64,000 bases of DNA from Eunapius fragilis (GCA_963681505.1 OY811976.1:2209850-2273849); one strand, 5' to 3'. Shown: positions 19,986 to 32,139, counted from the stretch's first letter. Program-made: numbers and translations. The notes: generated from the sequence alone by a model not told the origin.

Positions 19986-20414
19986 TGTGTGCGTGCTGAC
20001 ATCATTTTATCTCACAAATGCATAAAAAGCCTCAGTGCAACAACTGGTGTTTGTGTGTAACGTGTACATGTACTGTTCATGTAATTATGTTGCAAATTAC
20101 ATGCCACTGTGTACAACCCTGTTTACTGGCGTGTAAACTGTGAAACTCATTGCATAACTGAATTAAGTTTTGCTATGAATACAGTTGCCATAAGATCTGG
20201 CTGAATCACATAAAAAGATGTAACTAATGTGCTTATTTCTGAGCATGACTGTACTTGAAATCCATTATATGGTACTATTTTCTTTACATGTCATGTGATC
20301 AAAGGCATGATTGGTAAAGTGACAAACTAACCAATCTCTTACACATGTTTACCAAAGGTTGTCTATCCTTATCTTATATCCCCCTTCATTCTCTTCATCC
20401 TTCTCCATCCCCCC

Positions 20415-20416
<2 letters not shown>

Positions 20417-20472
<56 letters not shown>
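20417..20472. repeat. (TG)n microsatellite
   Basis: About 28 TG units, uninterrupted. Confidence 0.95.
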
Positions 20473-20476
<4 letters not shown>

Positions 20477-21250
20477 GAAGAGGTAGCCCTGGCTATCTCT
20501 ACACATGACCTTGTCTATAACCCACTGGTTTGCTCAGAACGAACAATTGGTATATACCCAATGTGGAGGCATATACACCCAATGTGGAGGATGTGCTGAG
20601 GTATGCAGTATAAGAAATGAGGTGTATATAAACCTGATGAATGAGGTTATATATACCCAATGCGGTACACATAATTCAGTGTGTGCACATAGTGCGGTAG
20701 AGCTGTATACTTATGGCACAAATCCCACACCATAATTTGTGGTGTTACATGTAAGTTTGTCACCATACAAATGTGAGGTCTGTTCAAATGAAAAACTACT
20801 TGTCATCTGCTAATATTATGACCAACCAACTTTTATGAAGTGGACTGACAATATCACTTTTAATTGGCACTGTACACCTTACCTTCATTATCTGCAGGTG
20901 GTGGTTCTGCCTCTAAACTATGCACACCACACTATTTAGTTGTGCTACACGTTCCAGCAAAAACAACTCCTCAACCTTATATCCCAATCATATGCATACT
21001 TCTGAGTGGTTCTGAGATGTTAATGACTGGTATCCAGCACATATATGAAACATCAAACCACACAAGCCCAGCTCCTTACTCTGCATACCCAGTCGAGCAT
21101 CCAGCAAGTAACTTAGCAACCTTCAAGGTCTGCTCAACACAACAAACAAGGAGTTCATATCTCTAAATGTAGTTAACATAACACCATATTAATATAATCC
21201 AGTCCTCGTATGTAATGACAAAACAAATTTGTAATCTCCCCGATCGATAG
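20473..21250. other. Unannotated stretch
   Basis: It contains a short direct repeat (ATACACCCAATGTGGAGG) at 20560-20595 and a 100-codon plus ORF at 20864-21166 without recognisable domains. An acceptor-like TTATCTGCAG precedes part of that ORF, but no partner exon was found. Confidence 0.35.
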
Positions 21251-21251
21251 G

Positions 21252-21342
21252 TAAACAATGGACTGGGGACCAGGAGAAGTTACGTTACGTTCGCGTGTTC
21301 TGCCAAACTCCGGCAGCGTGGGTCCCCAGTCAATTGTTTATG
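21252..21342. repeat. Short terminal-inverted-repeat element (about 90 bp)
   Basis: The ends TAAACAATGGACTGGGGACC and GGTCCCCAGTCAATTGTTTA are inverted repeats of 20 bp with two mismatches. This resembles a very small MITE or hairpin. The family is unknown. Confidence 0.65.
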
Positions 21343-22052
21343 CGCATTTCAATAACGAAGTAGGTCTGGCTTACGAGACTACATCGCATCAGGAGCCAAT
21401 CCGTACTGAGAAGAAACTCGATCCTCCTTTCCACTTCGTATGAGGTAAGCCTGCTATGCCTACACGACGCCATGGCGGGATTACTTGTATTCATGGCCGG
21501 ATTGAAGGATACCGTTAATCCAATTGAACGCAATTACTCGTTTTGCATAAGGTCTATAAAACGACGAGCCTTTTTTGCAGTGCAATCCAAGGCTTACTGT
21601 TAGTGGAGCATTGGTCGGGAAGTATAGTATAAATTGCCATCAAAGTGTGGGAAATCTCATGGACAAGTCAATGGTTAGTTGAGAATAAAGGATGACGTTT
21701 GCAGTTATGCGTGCAACACATCTTTGCCTCAGAGGCTCTTGGAGGAGTTCTAGTGATATGTCAGGTGGTACCTACCATCACTTGAACCATATACATCAAT
21801 TGACTAATTGCACCACTTGTGAATAGGGGATAACATGATATGTATTTTCTACTACTAGTAATAATCAAATCAATAACTTACCTTTGCATCTCTCTTCCTC
21901 TACAAGAATAATTAGGCAGCGTTGTGGTAATATGTTTGCAATAGATTTTTTTTTTCATAATTATATCACCAAACGAAAAAAAACTTACACTTGCTGGAAT
22001 TTATTGGTTGTTCTTCTGATCAGTATTGCGTGTGACTGACAGATTATTATAA
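21343..22052. other. Unannotated stretch
   Basis: AT-rich. No gene, repeat or motif that I can support. Confidence 0.35.
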
Positions 22053-22720
22053 CAGTGGCGGATCCGGGGGGGGGGGGGGGGGGGGGGGGGTCTTTGGGTC
22101 TAAAGACCCCCCCCCCTCGTCCCGACCAGCTATGAATAATTAACTATTAACACATAAATTAATTGACGTTCCAATACAAAGAGGTAGCACCTGCTGTGTT
22201 CCATAAAGTAAGGGAAAATGGGGTGGATTTGACACAGTTTTTTGTTTTCAATTGGTAAGTACACTCTGCAACAAGTTTCCTGTTAATTAAAGACGATCGT
22301 ATACACAATAACTATTGCTTCATAGATCTAATGCTAGAGGCTCCACAATTCCCACAGAGGGCACAGACGTGGCTCAGGCTAGCTGTTCAAGCAAACCATC
22401 ATCATTGATCATGGCTGAAAACCAATTTCAAAAGCGGCTGGGACGAAGCCTCAGACCCTGATGGGGCATGCCTCTCACTTGTGAATGAAGTCGCCATCCA
22501 CACAAGCTTCTATTAAACATTGGTAGTTATCAATACTAAGGTGACATCACTGTCAAATGTATGTGTATTTTTATGCTATTTAAAAGCAGAAGTTAGAAAA
22601 GCAGCTGAGGTTTTGCCCCAGACCCCACTGGGGGAGCTGGCAGTGCTACCCCAGACCCCCCTGGCAGTCACAGGAGGGGCACTCCCCTTCTGTACCACCG
22701 AAATCCTGGATCCGCCCCTG
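22053..22720. mobile_element. hAT-like non-autonomous element
   Basis: Left end CAGTGGCGGATCCGG and right end complement CAGGGGCGGATCCAGG form the CAG-x-GGCGGATCC terminal repeat typical of hAT-type MITEs. The interior has a G run of about 19 followed by TCTTTGGGTCTAAAGACCCC, and no ORF of interest. The flanks share TATAA, but a clean 8-bp target duplication is not evident. Confidence 0.6.
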
Positions 22721-23177
22721 TATAATGTGAAGTTAATACAGCATGGCTGGTGCAAGTATATCATTTGTAATTGATAAAGAAAGCCATTTACCCTAACTAG
22801 TCATCTGTACCTTATCACATTGCATAGCCATGGAGTGGTAATAATTACTTGTCTTTTGACTATCACTGCATTTCAATTATATGCTTATAAACTGCAAGAG
22901 ATACAACGAAATAATTTAATTTGCACATATAAGAGTACCACTCATTTTGCAGCCAATAGCTGGAAGTAAACAGATAATTAATTGGTCCAATGGTGAGGTT
23001 ATTAAAAACATAAAAATCGATTTTGACGATAATGCCTTATTAATTTGCTAATGATTATGAGGGTTTTTGAGGTTTACCAATTTTTAAAATTGCACACAAG
23101 GGGCATCCAACTGGTTAATTAATGCACAAGCATTGCGACAGCTGGGAGTGATGTTGACGCAATGTTAATTATTACCA
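22721..23177. other. Unannotated AT-rich stretch
   Basis: No coding or repeat features that I can support. Confidence 0.35.

Positions 23178-23216
<39 letters not shown>
23178..23216. repeat. (GT)n microsatellite
   Basis: About 18 GT units, then TTTGTGTTTGTG. Confidence 0.95.
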
Positions 23217-23218
<2 letters not shown>

Positions 23219-23530
23219 TGTTTGTGCACGCATGTTATCCAGAGATATTGTACCTGTAATAGAATGGGATGGGGACCAGGAACCAATAAGGTGGGTGCGG
23301 TTCATGATAAGCAGAGGTCTCTGCTTCTGGGAGTGGCCTGCAGTTCCTGTTGGGGTGTGTCCAATTGCGAAGAGGTGTTATGGGTGCACCATGTATGACG
23401 ACTGCTACTGCTAATTATTGTGTAAATAGAATAGGTGGACAAAACACACATTATATCAGCATTGGCAGAATATATGAGCAAATACTAATCATAGGATGTG
23501 AGTTTGGGTCTGATATGCTTGGCTGTTCAG

Positions 23531-23670
23531 TTAATCAGCTCTGCAGCTTTTCTTTGATTGTGATTTTAACCACTCAGCATGAAGAGACAAGTGCCACTTT
23601 CTGCTTATTATTATTCCAATTCCAATACTGACAATTATTGCTGCCAGGATCAGAGCAGAAACACACACTG
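23531..23670 (-). CDS. Ig/FN3 receptor gene, transmembrane and terminal exon
   Basis: The acceptor CTCCTTTAG at 23671 opens a phase-1 frame starting VCVSALILAAIIVSIGIGII, a 22-residue hydrophobic helix ending in the stop-transfer SRKWH. A tail of about 20 residues rich in Lys/Ser (LKSQSKKS) follows, then TAA. The entry phase matches the exit phase of the stalk micro-exons at 26649 and 27922 and of the FN3 exon at 28147. I therefore place it as the membrane anchor of the receptor that starts at 41824. The short tail has no tyrosine, unlike the receptor at 57540-58896. A donor inside the exon (AGAAA|GTGGCA) could give a longer alternative tail, but no fitting exon was found below 23530. Confidence 0.6.
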
Positions 23671-25587
23671 CTAAAGGAGAAGAGAGACCAAAATGTCAAC
23701 ACCATGTAGCACATATAGCTAACAATCAATGTAATAAACAGGTGTTCATGAAAGAATGCAATGCTTTTAAATCACTATAACTTGGGAATAAAATTAATTA
23801 ACTGCTTCATTTATGTTGCAGTAGTTAACTAAAAACTAACTTTTATTGTAACCGCTTAGGTAATTGTATCAAACTCATTATAAATCAATATATTCAAAGC
23901 CCGCTATTATCAAAGATATTCAAGATTACGATTAGAGATAATTGATTTTAATAACTACTAATAAGTAAAACAAGATCTGAATATGCAGTGGAACAGCACT
24001 GATTTCAAGTTACTAAATTCAATAATAAAAATGAGTTATTTACATTTAGGATCATAATGTGCTTAAATTTGAAACGGTTTGGGATAACTAAATTAAATAA
24101 CATCACTAATTAAAATGAAGTAAAATCACCATATGATTTGGTATTAGATTATGTAATTATAAGTCATTAAAACTCAGTTAATTAAAATTGTAGTGGTTAT
24201 TAAGAATTTTTGTAGTTTTATTGATTAAAAGTTGCCATGCATATTTGTGTAATAATTAATTGAAAGCTATTTGATTTTATCTTATGAACTGTTAAAGATA
24301 TTACAAATTTTAATAATGTAATTTGCATTTGACTAAACGTGGTTTTGTATTTCATCATTCATTTAGATTCACAATCCTATTAAGGAATTAAATGTGTTGA
24401 ATTTGTAATCAGTGCTACCATCTCATCAACACCTATAGGCAGTAGCATGTGCATGGCCTAATCCAACTGGATCTCTAGTTGTGTGTGTGACCCATGCATG
24501 CACCAAATGTGTGAACCCCTCCTTTTGGTGTGTGACATGTAAGTATATATTGTATGTGCATTGCTGAAGAGATCAGGATATTATCAGTAGTCATTGCTAT
24601 TGAGATCGGGATCTACGCTCCACTACAAATTCTTTCATGGACACCAGTATATGTACACCACAAGGCCATATTGCTACCAATTTTATGCACTCCTTGAAAA
24701 ATCTGCGACTTACTATACATACTAATATATAAGATGTAAATACTTATACTTTTAGGTATAATGTAATGTCAACTTTTAATATTGCACTTTGTCCAATTGT
24801 TCGAATACCATATAGCTCTTGCATGGCCCAAAAAGTGGGAAGTATAATAACTTCAGTTTTATTTCTTACAGGAATGTTCAGTTGTTTATGTTAAAAAAAT
24901 ATTCATCAAAAATGTTGATCTTCCAGATTTAACCTTGCTCTTCAAAAGAGAGACAAAAATGTGATGCTATACCAAATATGCACACTTCATTATACCCCAG
25001 CTGAACAATTTTGCCACTTCACCATCTGGAAACCTAGGCTGTTGATTTATTTTGAATGAATAAGATATCCATCAAACCACACCATTCTTATATGGAACCT
25101 ACCCTTGGAAACCTATTTTACAACCCAGTAAATTTCTGCTGTGAGATCAACTACAAAGGCTCAGTTGAATTTGATTATAGTATAGCAGGCTGAATTGAAG
25201 AGGTCTGTGTGTTAGAACTGGTAAAAACTTGCAGCCCTGTCACTGTATGAGCAGCATAGATGAATGCTCTCAATGCAAATAGGCTCGTTTCAGATGATGT
25301 AACCTCAGAATAACAATTACATTAGTAAAAGATGGCAAGACCAAGTGGTACAAATAAGCTTAGCATTATGGACACAATGGTCTTGTTTGCCAAGCTTCAG
25401 TTTAGAGCAGTAAAAGTCTTTGTCATGCAAAGTATTCGTAGATCAGTCTTAATAGAACACAATTCTGCTAGTGGATATTTAGCTGTGAAATGACTTTGAA
25501 TTTGATTATTTTGATTATCTGGTTATAGTGGGAAAAGCCAGCACTGAGTGCATGAAGGGTGTGAAATGAGAACGATACCGACATTCA
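23671..25587. other. Large AT-rich intron of the Ig/FN3 receptor
   Basis: It lies between the transmembrane exon and the duplicated stalk exon region. The sequence is about 65-70% AT with TAATTAA-rich stretches. No exon with convincing splice sites and no known repeat was seen. Confidence 0.45.
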
Positions 25588-26868
25588 CTGGTTTTATCTG
25601 TTAAATAAATCTGTCTCACCATACACAAAAAATGATTCATTGTTCCCCCCCCCCCCCCCCCCACCTGTTGGAAATGATAATAGTCTATACGATTGCAATT
25701 GTTGCTGATGGTTAAATCCATTGGTAAATGGCATCAATAGATATAGAAGACTTAAATTAGCTTCTCCATCCTGACCCACTACTCCTGCACATTGGGACAT
25801 CCCCCCCCCCTCCAACTGTTGATGCCCTCACCTCCACATCAGGATGCTCCCCCTCCCTTTGCACCCCCATCCCGCTACACCTTCACATACGTAGAAGCAG
25901 CGGTGACAGGGGTAACTTTATGTCACTATTGGTTGTAACTTTATTAAGATTAAGATTATTAAATTGGATGGGAAGGTGTGCCAATGATATACAAATATTT
26001 GGGGTGGCCCGGGTAGTTGGGTTGCAAGCTTTGTTTCGATACAAAGATAGTTACAGTCCAGTCAGATTGTATCATGGTATTAACACCCACAGACTGAGTA
26101 TGGCTATTGCTATAAGTAGTATTGTGTCTCTTACAGTTTGATGCTCAAATTGGTCAGGAGTCGTGTGTGCCAGACCAGGGATAACACAGGATGGGTTAAG
26201 GATGATTACTGATACTACTAATGGTTGTATGTAAATGCGAATAATGAAGTTGTGAACAATTGTATCCATGAACAACCTGATAAAAAAATTCAATGATTGT
26301 TACCATGCCATACAATGGAATACCCATATTTTTTCTTCCAAGGTAATTTCAAGTATACGAATTTAAAAGGGCTTTCTAAAGCCTTGATAAGAAAGAATAG
26401 TATTTAGTGTTTTAAACATCAGCAATGTTGGCTTGCTCTTATGCAAACGCATCCTTGATGTCTTGATGTGATAATAGGAGCCTACTCCAATTGTAAATTT
26501 TTTAATCGGTAACCAATAATTACAATATATTGCAATAATTTGTATGTCTACAATATGTGAATAAGCTGTGAATAAGCTACATAGCTTCGTGAATATTTAC
26601 AGTCATGCGGACGTATGTATAGAAGTCAAGCAAGGAATTGAATCTTACCAATGATGATAGATATGCTGCTGTTATCTGCGATGTCTGTGAAAAAACATGA
26701 CAGCTATTGTTAGTGCTACACGTTATGGTGTTATAAAAAGATTATTTGCATCCATTGAACCAATTAGTGCCCTGCTAAGTACTTTGCTGATAAGAATAAT
26801 ATGAAATGGAAATGTATGTTATAGCCCATACATTTATGAGAATTTACATGTGATGCATTGACTTGTTT
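25588..26868. repeat. 1.28-kb tandem duplication, unit 1
   Basis: About 95% identical by eye to 26871-28137. It includes a C-run at 25646, the GATTAAGATTATTAAATTGG segment and a 36-bp exon near its right end. The two units meet at CATTGACTTGTT. Confidence 0.9.
26649..26684 (-). CDS. Ig/FN3 receptor stalk micro-exon, copy b
   Basis: A 36-bp exon between TTTTTTCACAG and the donor ATTG|GTAAGA (minus strand). In phase 1-1 it encodes IADNSSISIII with a split Asp/Gly-type codon at the start. NSS is an N-glycosylation sequon. It differs from copy a at three bases and is part of the 1.28-kb duplication. It may be included in tandem with copy a or used as a mutually exclusive alternative; either keeps the frame. 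Confidence 0.55.
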
Positions 26869-26870
26869 GA

Positions 26871-28137
26871 CTGGTTTTATCTGTTAAATAAATCTGTCTC
26901 ACCATACACAAAAAATGATTCATTGTTCCCCCCCCCCCCCCCCCCCACACCTGTTGGAAATTATAATAGTCTATACGATCGCAATTGTTGCTGATGGTTA
27001 ATTCCATTGGTAAATGGCATCAATAGATATAGAAGACTTAAATTAGCTTCTCCATCCTGACCCACTACTCCTGCACATTGGGACATCCCCCCCCTCCAAC
27101 TGTTGATGCCCTCACCTCCACATCAGGATGCTCCCCCTCCCTTTGCACCCCCATCCCGCTACACCTTCACATACGTAGAAGCAGCGGTGACAGGGGTAAC
27201 TTTATGTCACTATTTATTAAGATTAAGATTATTAAATTGGATGGGAAGGTGTGCCAATGATATACAAATATTTGGGGTGGCCCGGGTAGTTGGGTTGCAA
27301 GCTTTGTTTCGATACAAAGATAGTTACAGTCCAGTCAGATTGTATCATGGTATTAACACCCACAGACTGAGTATGGCTATTGCTATAAGTTAGTATTGTG
27401 TCTCTTACAGTTTGATGCTCAAATTGGTCAGGAGTCGTGTGTGCCAGACCAGGGATAACACAGGATGGGTTAAGGATGATTACTGACACTACTAATGGTT
27501 GTATGTAAATGCGAATAATGAAGTTGTGAACAATTGTATCCATGAACAACCTGATAAATAAATTCAATGATTGTTACCATGCCATACAATGGAATACCCA
27601 TATTTTTTCTTCCAAGGTAATTTCAAGTATACGAATTTCAAGGGCTTTCTAAAGCCTTGATAAGAAAGAATAGTATTTAGTGTTTTAAACATCAGCAATG
27701 TTGGCTTGCTCTTATGCAAACGCATCCTTGATGTCTTGATGTGATAATAGGAGCCTACTCCAATTGTAAATCTTTTAATCGGTAACCAATAATTACAATA
27801 TATTGCAATAATTTGTATGTCTACAATATGTGAATAAGCTGTGAATAAGCTACATAGCTTCGTGAATATTTACAGTCATGCGGACATATGTATAGAAGTC
27901 AAGCAAGGAATTGAATCTTACCATTGATGATAGATATGCTGCTGTTATCTGCAATGCCTGTGAAAAACATGACAGCTATTGTTAGTGCTACACGTTATGG
28001 TGTTATAAAAAGATTATTTGCATCCATCGAACCAATTAGTGCCCTGCTAAGTACTTTGCTGATAAGAATAATATGAATTGGAAATGTATGTTATAGCCCA
28101 TACATCTATGAAAATTTACATGTGTTGCATTGACTTG
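26871..28137. repeat. 1.28-kb tandem duplication, unit 2
   Basis: Second unit of the duplication, with the same poly-C tract and micro-exon. Small indels and substitutions show the duplication is recent but not brand new. Confidence 0.9.
27922..27957 (-). CDS. Ig/FN3 receptor stalk micro-exon, copy a
   Basis: A 36-bp exon between TGTTTTTCACAG and CAATG|GTAAGA, phase 1-1, encoding GIADNSSISIIN with the first codon completed across the junction. It directly follows the FN3 exon (28147-28458) in transcript order and forms a short glycosylatable stalk before the transmembrane exon. Confidence 0.55.
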
Positions 28138-28146
28138 TTAATGTAC

Positions 28147-28458
28147 CTTTAATACTCAGAAATGTGGTTGAGTTTGCACCATTTCCATATCCATTTACAG
28201 CAAACAATGTTAACTTTAGCATCTCATCAGAAGTAGATACTCGAGCAATTGAAGAATTACATACTTGAGGGTAGCTGTAAGTATTTGAAATGTTCCTACA
28301 TCCAGATTCAAAACCAGACATGAATTCGCACAGTGTATAATATAGTATATCTGGCTCATCAGTGACATCAAGTGAAAATGGAGCACCCCATTCCAAAAAT
28401 ATGGTATTGTCTGAAGGTCTGTATTTTGCAGTCAAATTGTATGGAGCATCCAAAGGTC
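28147..28458 (-). CDS. Ig/FN3 receptor gene, fibronectin type III exon
   Basis: A 312-bp, phase 1-1 exon: acceptor AATTTGTAG, donor TAAAG|GTACAT. It encodes a full FN3 domain: PLDAPYNLTAKY (strand A/B), TIFLEW with the conserved Trp, DILYYTLCEF (strand C with Tyr), and LKLTLFAVNGYG (strands F/G with the Y/F-x-V-x-A type turn). Sequons such as NLT, NIS and NSS suggest an extracellular, glycosylated module. One FN3 domain per phase 1-1 exon is the usual metazoan arrangement for shuffled modules. The neighbouring Cys-rich exon and stalk micro-exons have compatible phases. Confidence 0.8.
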
Positions 28459-28648
28459 CTACAAATTATGAGATCGATTAACCATCAAAATATTTTCAGG
28501 GAAATATTCCAATTAAAAAAAAATACAAATGTCATTACCTAATTACAAAATTTCTCAAAACACATAATTACGCAGAATTTCTATTGCATATAGAGCTCTG
28601 CAATGCACTGCTAACTACGATTCGGTATACATTGCTTGAAAAATCTAC

Positions 28649-28735
28649 CACTGCGGGGACATATCTTGGGCCATTCAACAGTTGGATCTTTGCAATTGAA
28701 CTTATAAGATATGTGACATTGACACTTCCTGTGAA
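28649..28735 (-). CDS. Ig/FN3 receptor gene, small Cys-rich exon
   Basis: An 87-bp, phase 1-1 segment: acceptor CATTACTAAAG (weak), donor CAGTG|GTAGAT. It reads HRKCQCHISYKFNCKDPTVE then WPKICPRS, joined by a split Gly to the FN3 exon. Four cysteines and a tryptophan suggest a small disulfide-bonded linker between the Ig and FN3 modules. The alternative frame of this region gives a longer ORF but lacks splice support. It lies immediately next to the gypsy insertion. Confidence 0.4.
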
Positions 28736-29119
28736 CTTTAGTAATGCAAAGCAGCTTAAACAAAAAGAAGATAAAGTGTACTTGAAAAAGTCATACCTGT
28801 ACACAAATAATAATAGTAATGCGAGGCGTGACTTCCGCAGACAAGGGTGATAAGTGCAATCAAAATCTCTCCGCATGCACATACACAAGGTATTTATACA
28901 AAGAGTGCAGAACACTGCGCAAGCGCAGCAATACAAGACAAATGTAGTCCATTACACTACCTCCCTCTGTGAGAGAGCTGCTCATATATAAAATGGTTGA
29001 CCATAGAACTGAGGGGGTCTACGGTCCCTCCGTGGGTATTGTCTATCCTGTGGCACTATGGAGGGCATCGGGAGAGCAGGTATTTTATTCACAGTATGGT
29101 TCAAGGGCAACACCACCAT

Positions 29120-29493
29120 TTAAGCCTCGTCCTGTTCGACATTTCCGGCGTCTGGGTTAGTGTCACCTCCAGGGTAAGTCTGTTCCAAGTCCTCTCCCTC
29201 GTCAAAAAATTGAAGTTCTGATCTGGGTAGGTGGGGTGCTGGTTGATCAGTGTATTCCGGTGCTGCAGTTTGCTTTTTCTTAGGAGTAGTATGCTCCGGA
29301 GGGAAGCGGACGGTAGACGAACATGGCTTTAGTCTGTCGAAGTGTACCACCTTCCGGCTTCTTTTCCCGCGTCTTATGTCTTGGATCCTAAACACAGCAG
29401 TAGACAACTTTTTCACCACTTGATATGGCCTCACCCATGGACAGTGTAGTTTTTGCGATGCTCCTCGGGCCACCACAGGATTATGGAGCCAGA
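29120..29493 (-). pseudogene. gypsy integrase C-terminal region
   Basis: The frame continues the integrase with LVWLHNPVVARG, KLHCPWVRPYQVVKKLS and RKVVHFDRLKPC. This is the GPY/F-like C-terminal module of gypsy integrases (W-x-GP-y-V..., V-x-H-x-DRLKP). It ends in an acidic tail and a stop at 29120. The same frame extends to 29572. Confidence 0.75.
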
Positions 29494-30300
29494 CTAAATC
29501 ATTGACCTTGAACTCACCTCCATGTACCTTTGCATCGTACAACTCCTTTTGCCTCCCAGTAGCACTGCCCATGTGCTCTCTGACCTTAGTGTATGCTTCG
29601 CCCAGTCTATCTCCTTCAGGTTCTGAGCATATTCAGTATAGGGCTGTGCTTCCGTGGGCGTTGACCCATACACCACATCCATTGGTAGCTTAGCTTGTCT
29701 TCCAAACATCAGAAAAAATGGAGTGAACCCTGTGGACGATTGGACAGAGATGATATAGGCCATGCACAACTGCTGCAAGTACCGATCCCAGTCTCCAGAA
29801 TGTTCGTGCACTGATGTAGCCAGCATACTGATTAGCATTCAATTCAGCCGTTCAACTAATCCATCCGACTGAGGATGGTAAGGGGTAGTGTGAGACTTGT
29901 AGATGTTCAACAACTTGCATATTTTCTGCATGAGATTGGACTCGAACTAGCGTCCCTGGTCTGAATGCAGCTGTTCTGGAATGGAAAATTGGCAGAAGAA
30001 TTCATCCACTTGTTTATCTGCAACAGTAGCAGACTCTTGATTTGGTATAGCGTACGCCCCAGCCCACCTAGTAAAATAGTCCGATACGACCAAGATGTAC
30101 GAATTGCCATTCGTAGTTCGTGGGAAGGGTCCGGTTATATCAACTGCCACCATTTGCATTGGGTAGCCTGTGATTACTCCTTGAAGGGGTGCTCTGCGTT
30201 TTTTTGTCGGACTCTTTCTGGCTCCACAGTCGGGACAGTTCTTACATCACATACGCATGTCATCAGTATGTCCAGGCCAATAAAATCGTTCTTGAAGGCG
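29494..30300 (-). pseudogene. gypsy integrase core
   Basis: Successive frames show VAVDITGPFP (first Asp), LHSDQGR (second Asp) and GLVERLN (Glu) of the DDE integrase core, and FTPFFLMFGRQAKLPMDVVY, a standard post-core block. Stops or frame breaks occur after SDQGR and after VERLN. The upstream H2C2 zinc finger is represented by GHLGEAKTLSRLQERFYWPG and CKNCPDCG with a stop between them. Not functional. Confidence 0.85.
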
Positions 30301-30302
30301 GC

Positions 30303-30995
30303 TTAGTGTTTTTGCTTCTCCCAAATGCCCGCCAAGTGCTCCATTATGTAACTGCTGCAGTATATCGGATCGGCTCCCTTTTGGTGCAGTGATTTGTAGA
30401 TGGTTATGTCCGACAGCGTCTTCATATCGTCTGTGCACCACGTTGTTCCGTAAAACCAACTGGTCCCATTGTTGAACCAACTCAGCGAACTCTCTGGGTT
30501 TCCCTTGATGTCTACAAGATTTGGCTGTGCTCCCTGGCTTAGTGCCTGGTGTATGGGACCGATGACGTCATCCTCTTGCTGCAACTGCTGTATGTTCATT
30601 GAAAACCTCGAGTCCTTAGCAGCTAGTAGCGTTGCTGTAACACATGGGCTGTTGCCTTTGCCTTCGTCTTTATAACGAGAGAGGGCATCTGCATTGGTGT
30701 GGCAACGCCCACTCCAGTGGATGACCTCAAAGTCGAATTCTTGGAGGAGCTCCAACCATCTCACCATTTGTCCTTCCGGTTCACGGAAATTGTAGAGCCA
30801 CTGTAGAGAGCCATGATCAGTTCGCAAGATAAGGTACCGGCCTAGGAGATTAGCTTGAAAATGTTTTACAAACGTTACCACTGCAAGTAACTCCTTCCGG
30901 GTGGCACAGTATCTTTTTCTCGGCTTTGCTCAGTACATGGCTAGCATAGGCTACCACATGTTCGTTTCCTCCATGCTCCTGAGAGAGTACGGCTC
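30303..30995 (-). pseudogene. gypsy RNase H and connector
   Basis: The frame includes LILRTDHGSLQWLYNF and FEVIHWSGRCHTNADALSR, the hallmark C-terminal half of gypsy RNase H (TDH-x-L, H-x-G-x-x-N-x-ADALSR). The N-terminal catalytic Asp region (LDTDSSD) is in a different frame near 31000, so at least one frameshift divides the domain. Confidence 0.85.
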
Positions 30996-32139
30996 CTAAT
31001 CACTGGAATCTGTGTCGAGGATGAATGTTCTTGAAAAGTCGGGAAATGCCAGAATGGGAGCGGTCATGAGGCGCGCCTTCAGCTCATCAAATGCTGCACC
31101 ACATTCCGACATCCACTTAAATTCACGCCCTTTCTCTGTCAACCGATACAGAGGTTTAGCGATGCCAGCAAAGCCACTCACGTATTTTCTGTAATAACCA
31201 ACCAGTCCCAGGAACCCTTGGAGTTCCTGTGTCGTCTGGGGAACAGCCCATTTCTGCACTACAGCTTTTTCTTGGCCAGGTCGGTAGCTATTCCTTCTCT
31301 CGTTATTCTGTGACCTAAGAAAAGGATTTCCTAGCGACAAAGAGAGCATTTGGTGGGCTTCAGTTTCAATCCAGCTCCGCGTAACCTATCGAATATCAGC
31401 TTCAAATTAACCAGGTGCTGCTGGAACGTCCGTCCCATGATCACAAAGTCGTCCATGTAGACGAGGCAGCTGCTCCAATGGATACCTGCTAAGACCAAAT
31501 CCATTTATCGTTAAAAAGTGGCAGGGGCGTTACAGAGCCCAAACGGCATCACCTTAAACTTGAACAAACCATCTGCGTCACAAATGCCGTTTTCTCTCTA
31601 TCCGTTTCGCTCACCTCAATCTACCAATAACCCCATAAGAGATCCAGTGTGGAGAACCACTTTGTGCCTTCCAAAGCATCCAGGGTGTCATCCACTCTGG
31701 GGAGGGGTAGGCATCCTTACATGTTATCCTGTTCAATTTCCTATAGTCAATACAGAAACGGTATGACCCATCCTTCTTCTGGACGAGTACCACAGGTGAT
31801 GCCCATGGACTTGAAGATGGCTGGATCACGTCCTTCTGTATCATATCTTGAACCATCTGGTGGGCCTGCTCCCCTCTGCTTGCTGGTATGCGCCTATAGG
31901 GCTGCCTGATAGGTGGATGATCTCCTGTATTAATGACATCTTGAACACACTTTGTCCGTCCCAACTCATCACTCCCATCCACGAATATGTCTGCATAGGC
32001 CAGTAGCAGATGGTACAGCTGTTCCTTTTGTTCAGTAGCCAGATCCTCCTCACATCGTTTCCACCATCTGCGATAAGATCTGCTGCTTCTGTGCTGTTAT
32101 AGTTGATTTTTTGTTGGAAGCACCCTCTACTTCTGTTAA
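30996..32139 (-). pseudogene. gypsy reverse transcriptase
   Basis: Frames in order: [40 protein letters not shown] and CIDYRKLN (RT palm start, 31611-31982); VYMDDFVIMG (catalytic YMDD) near 31455; then GFLGLVGYYRKYVSGFAGIA and KPLYRLTEKG (thumb/connection, 30996-31349). The catalytic YMDD is intact, but frame changes divide it from both flanks. At the N-terminal side the coding sequence stops at the TTAA where the piggyBac-like element inserted, and resumes at 38199 upstream of it. Confidence 0.88.

Noticed and set aside
20864..21166. 100-codon plus ORF with an acceptor-like site
   Set aside because: No partner exon, no domain, AT-typical composition.
25920..27393. ORFs MSLLVVTLLRLRLL / MMPSPPHQDAPP in the duplicated units
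   Set aside because: They lie in duplicated intron sequence on the strand opposite the receptor. Open in both copies only because of recent duplication.
28568..28936. 122-codon minus ORF over the small Cys-rich exon
   Set aside because: The frame gives no module. Another frame has splice sites and phases that fit the flanking Ig and FN3 exons.
28799..28956. Possible 158-bp 3' LTR (TGTACA...CATTACA) with a TATA-like TATAAATA
   Set aside because: No matching copy was found near 39797-40198, so LTR status cannot be supported. Only the candidate PPT is kept.
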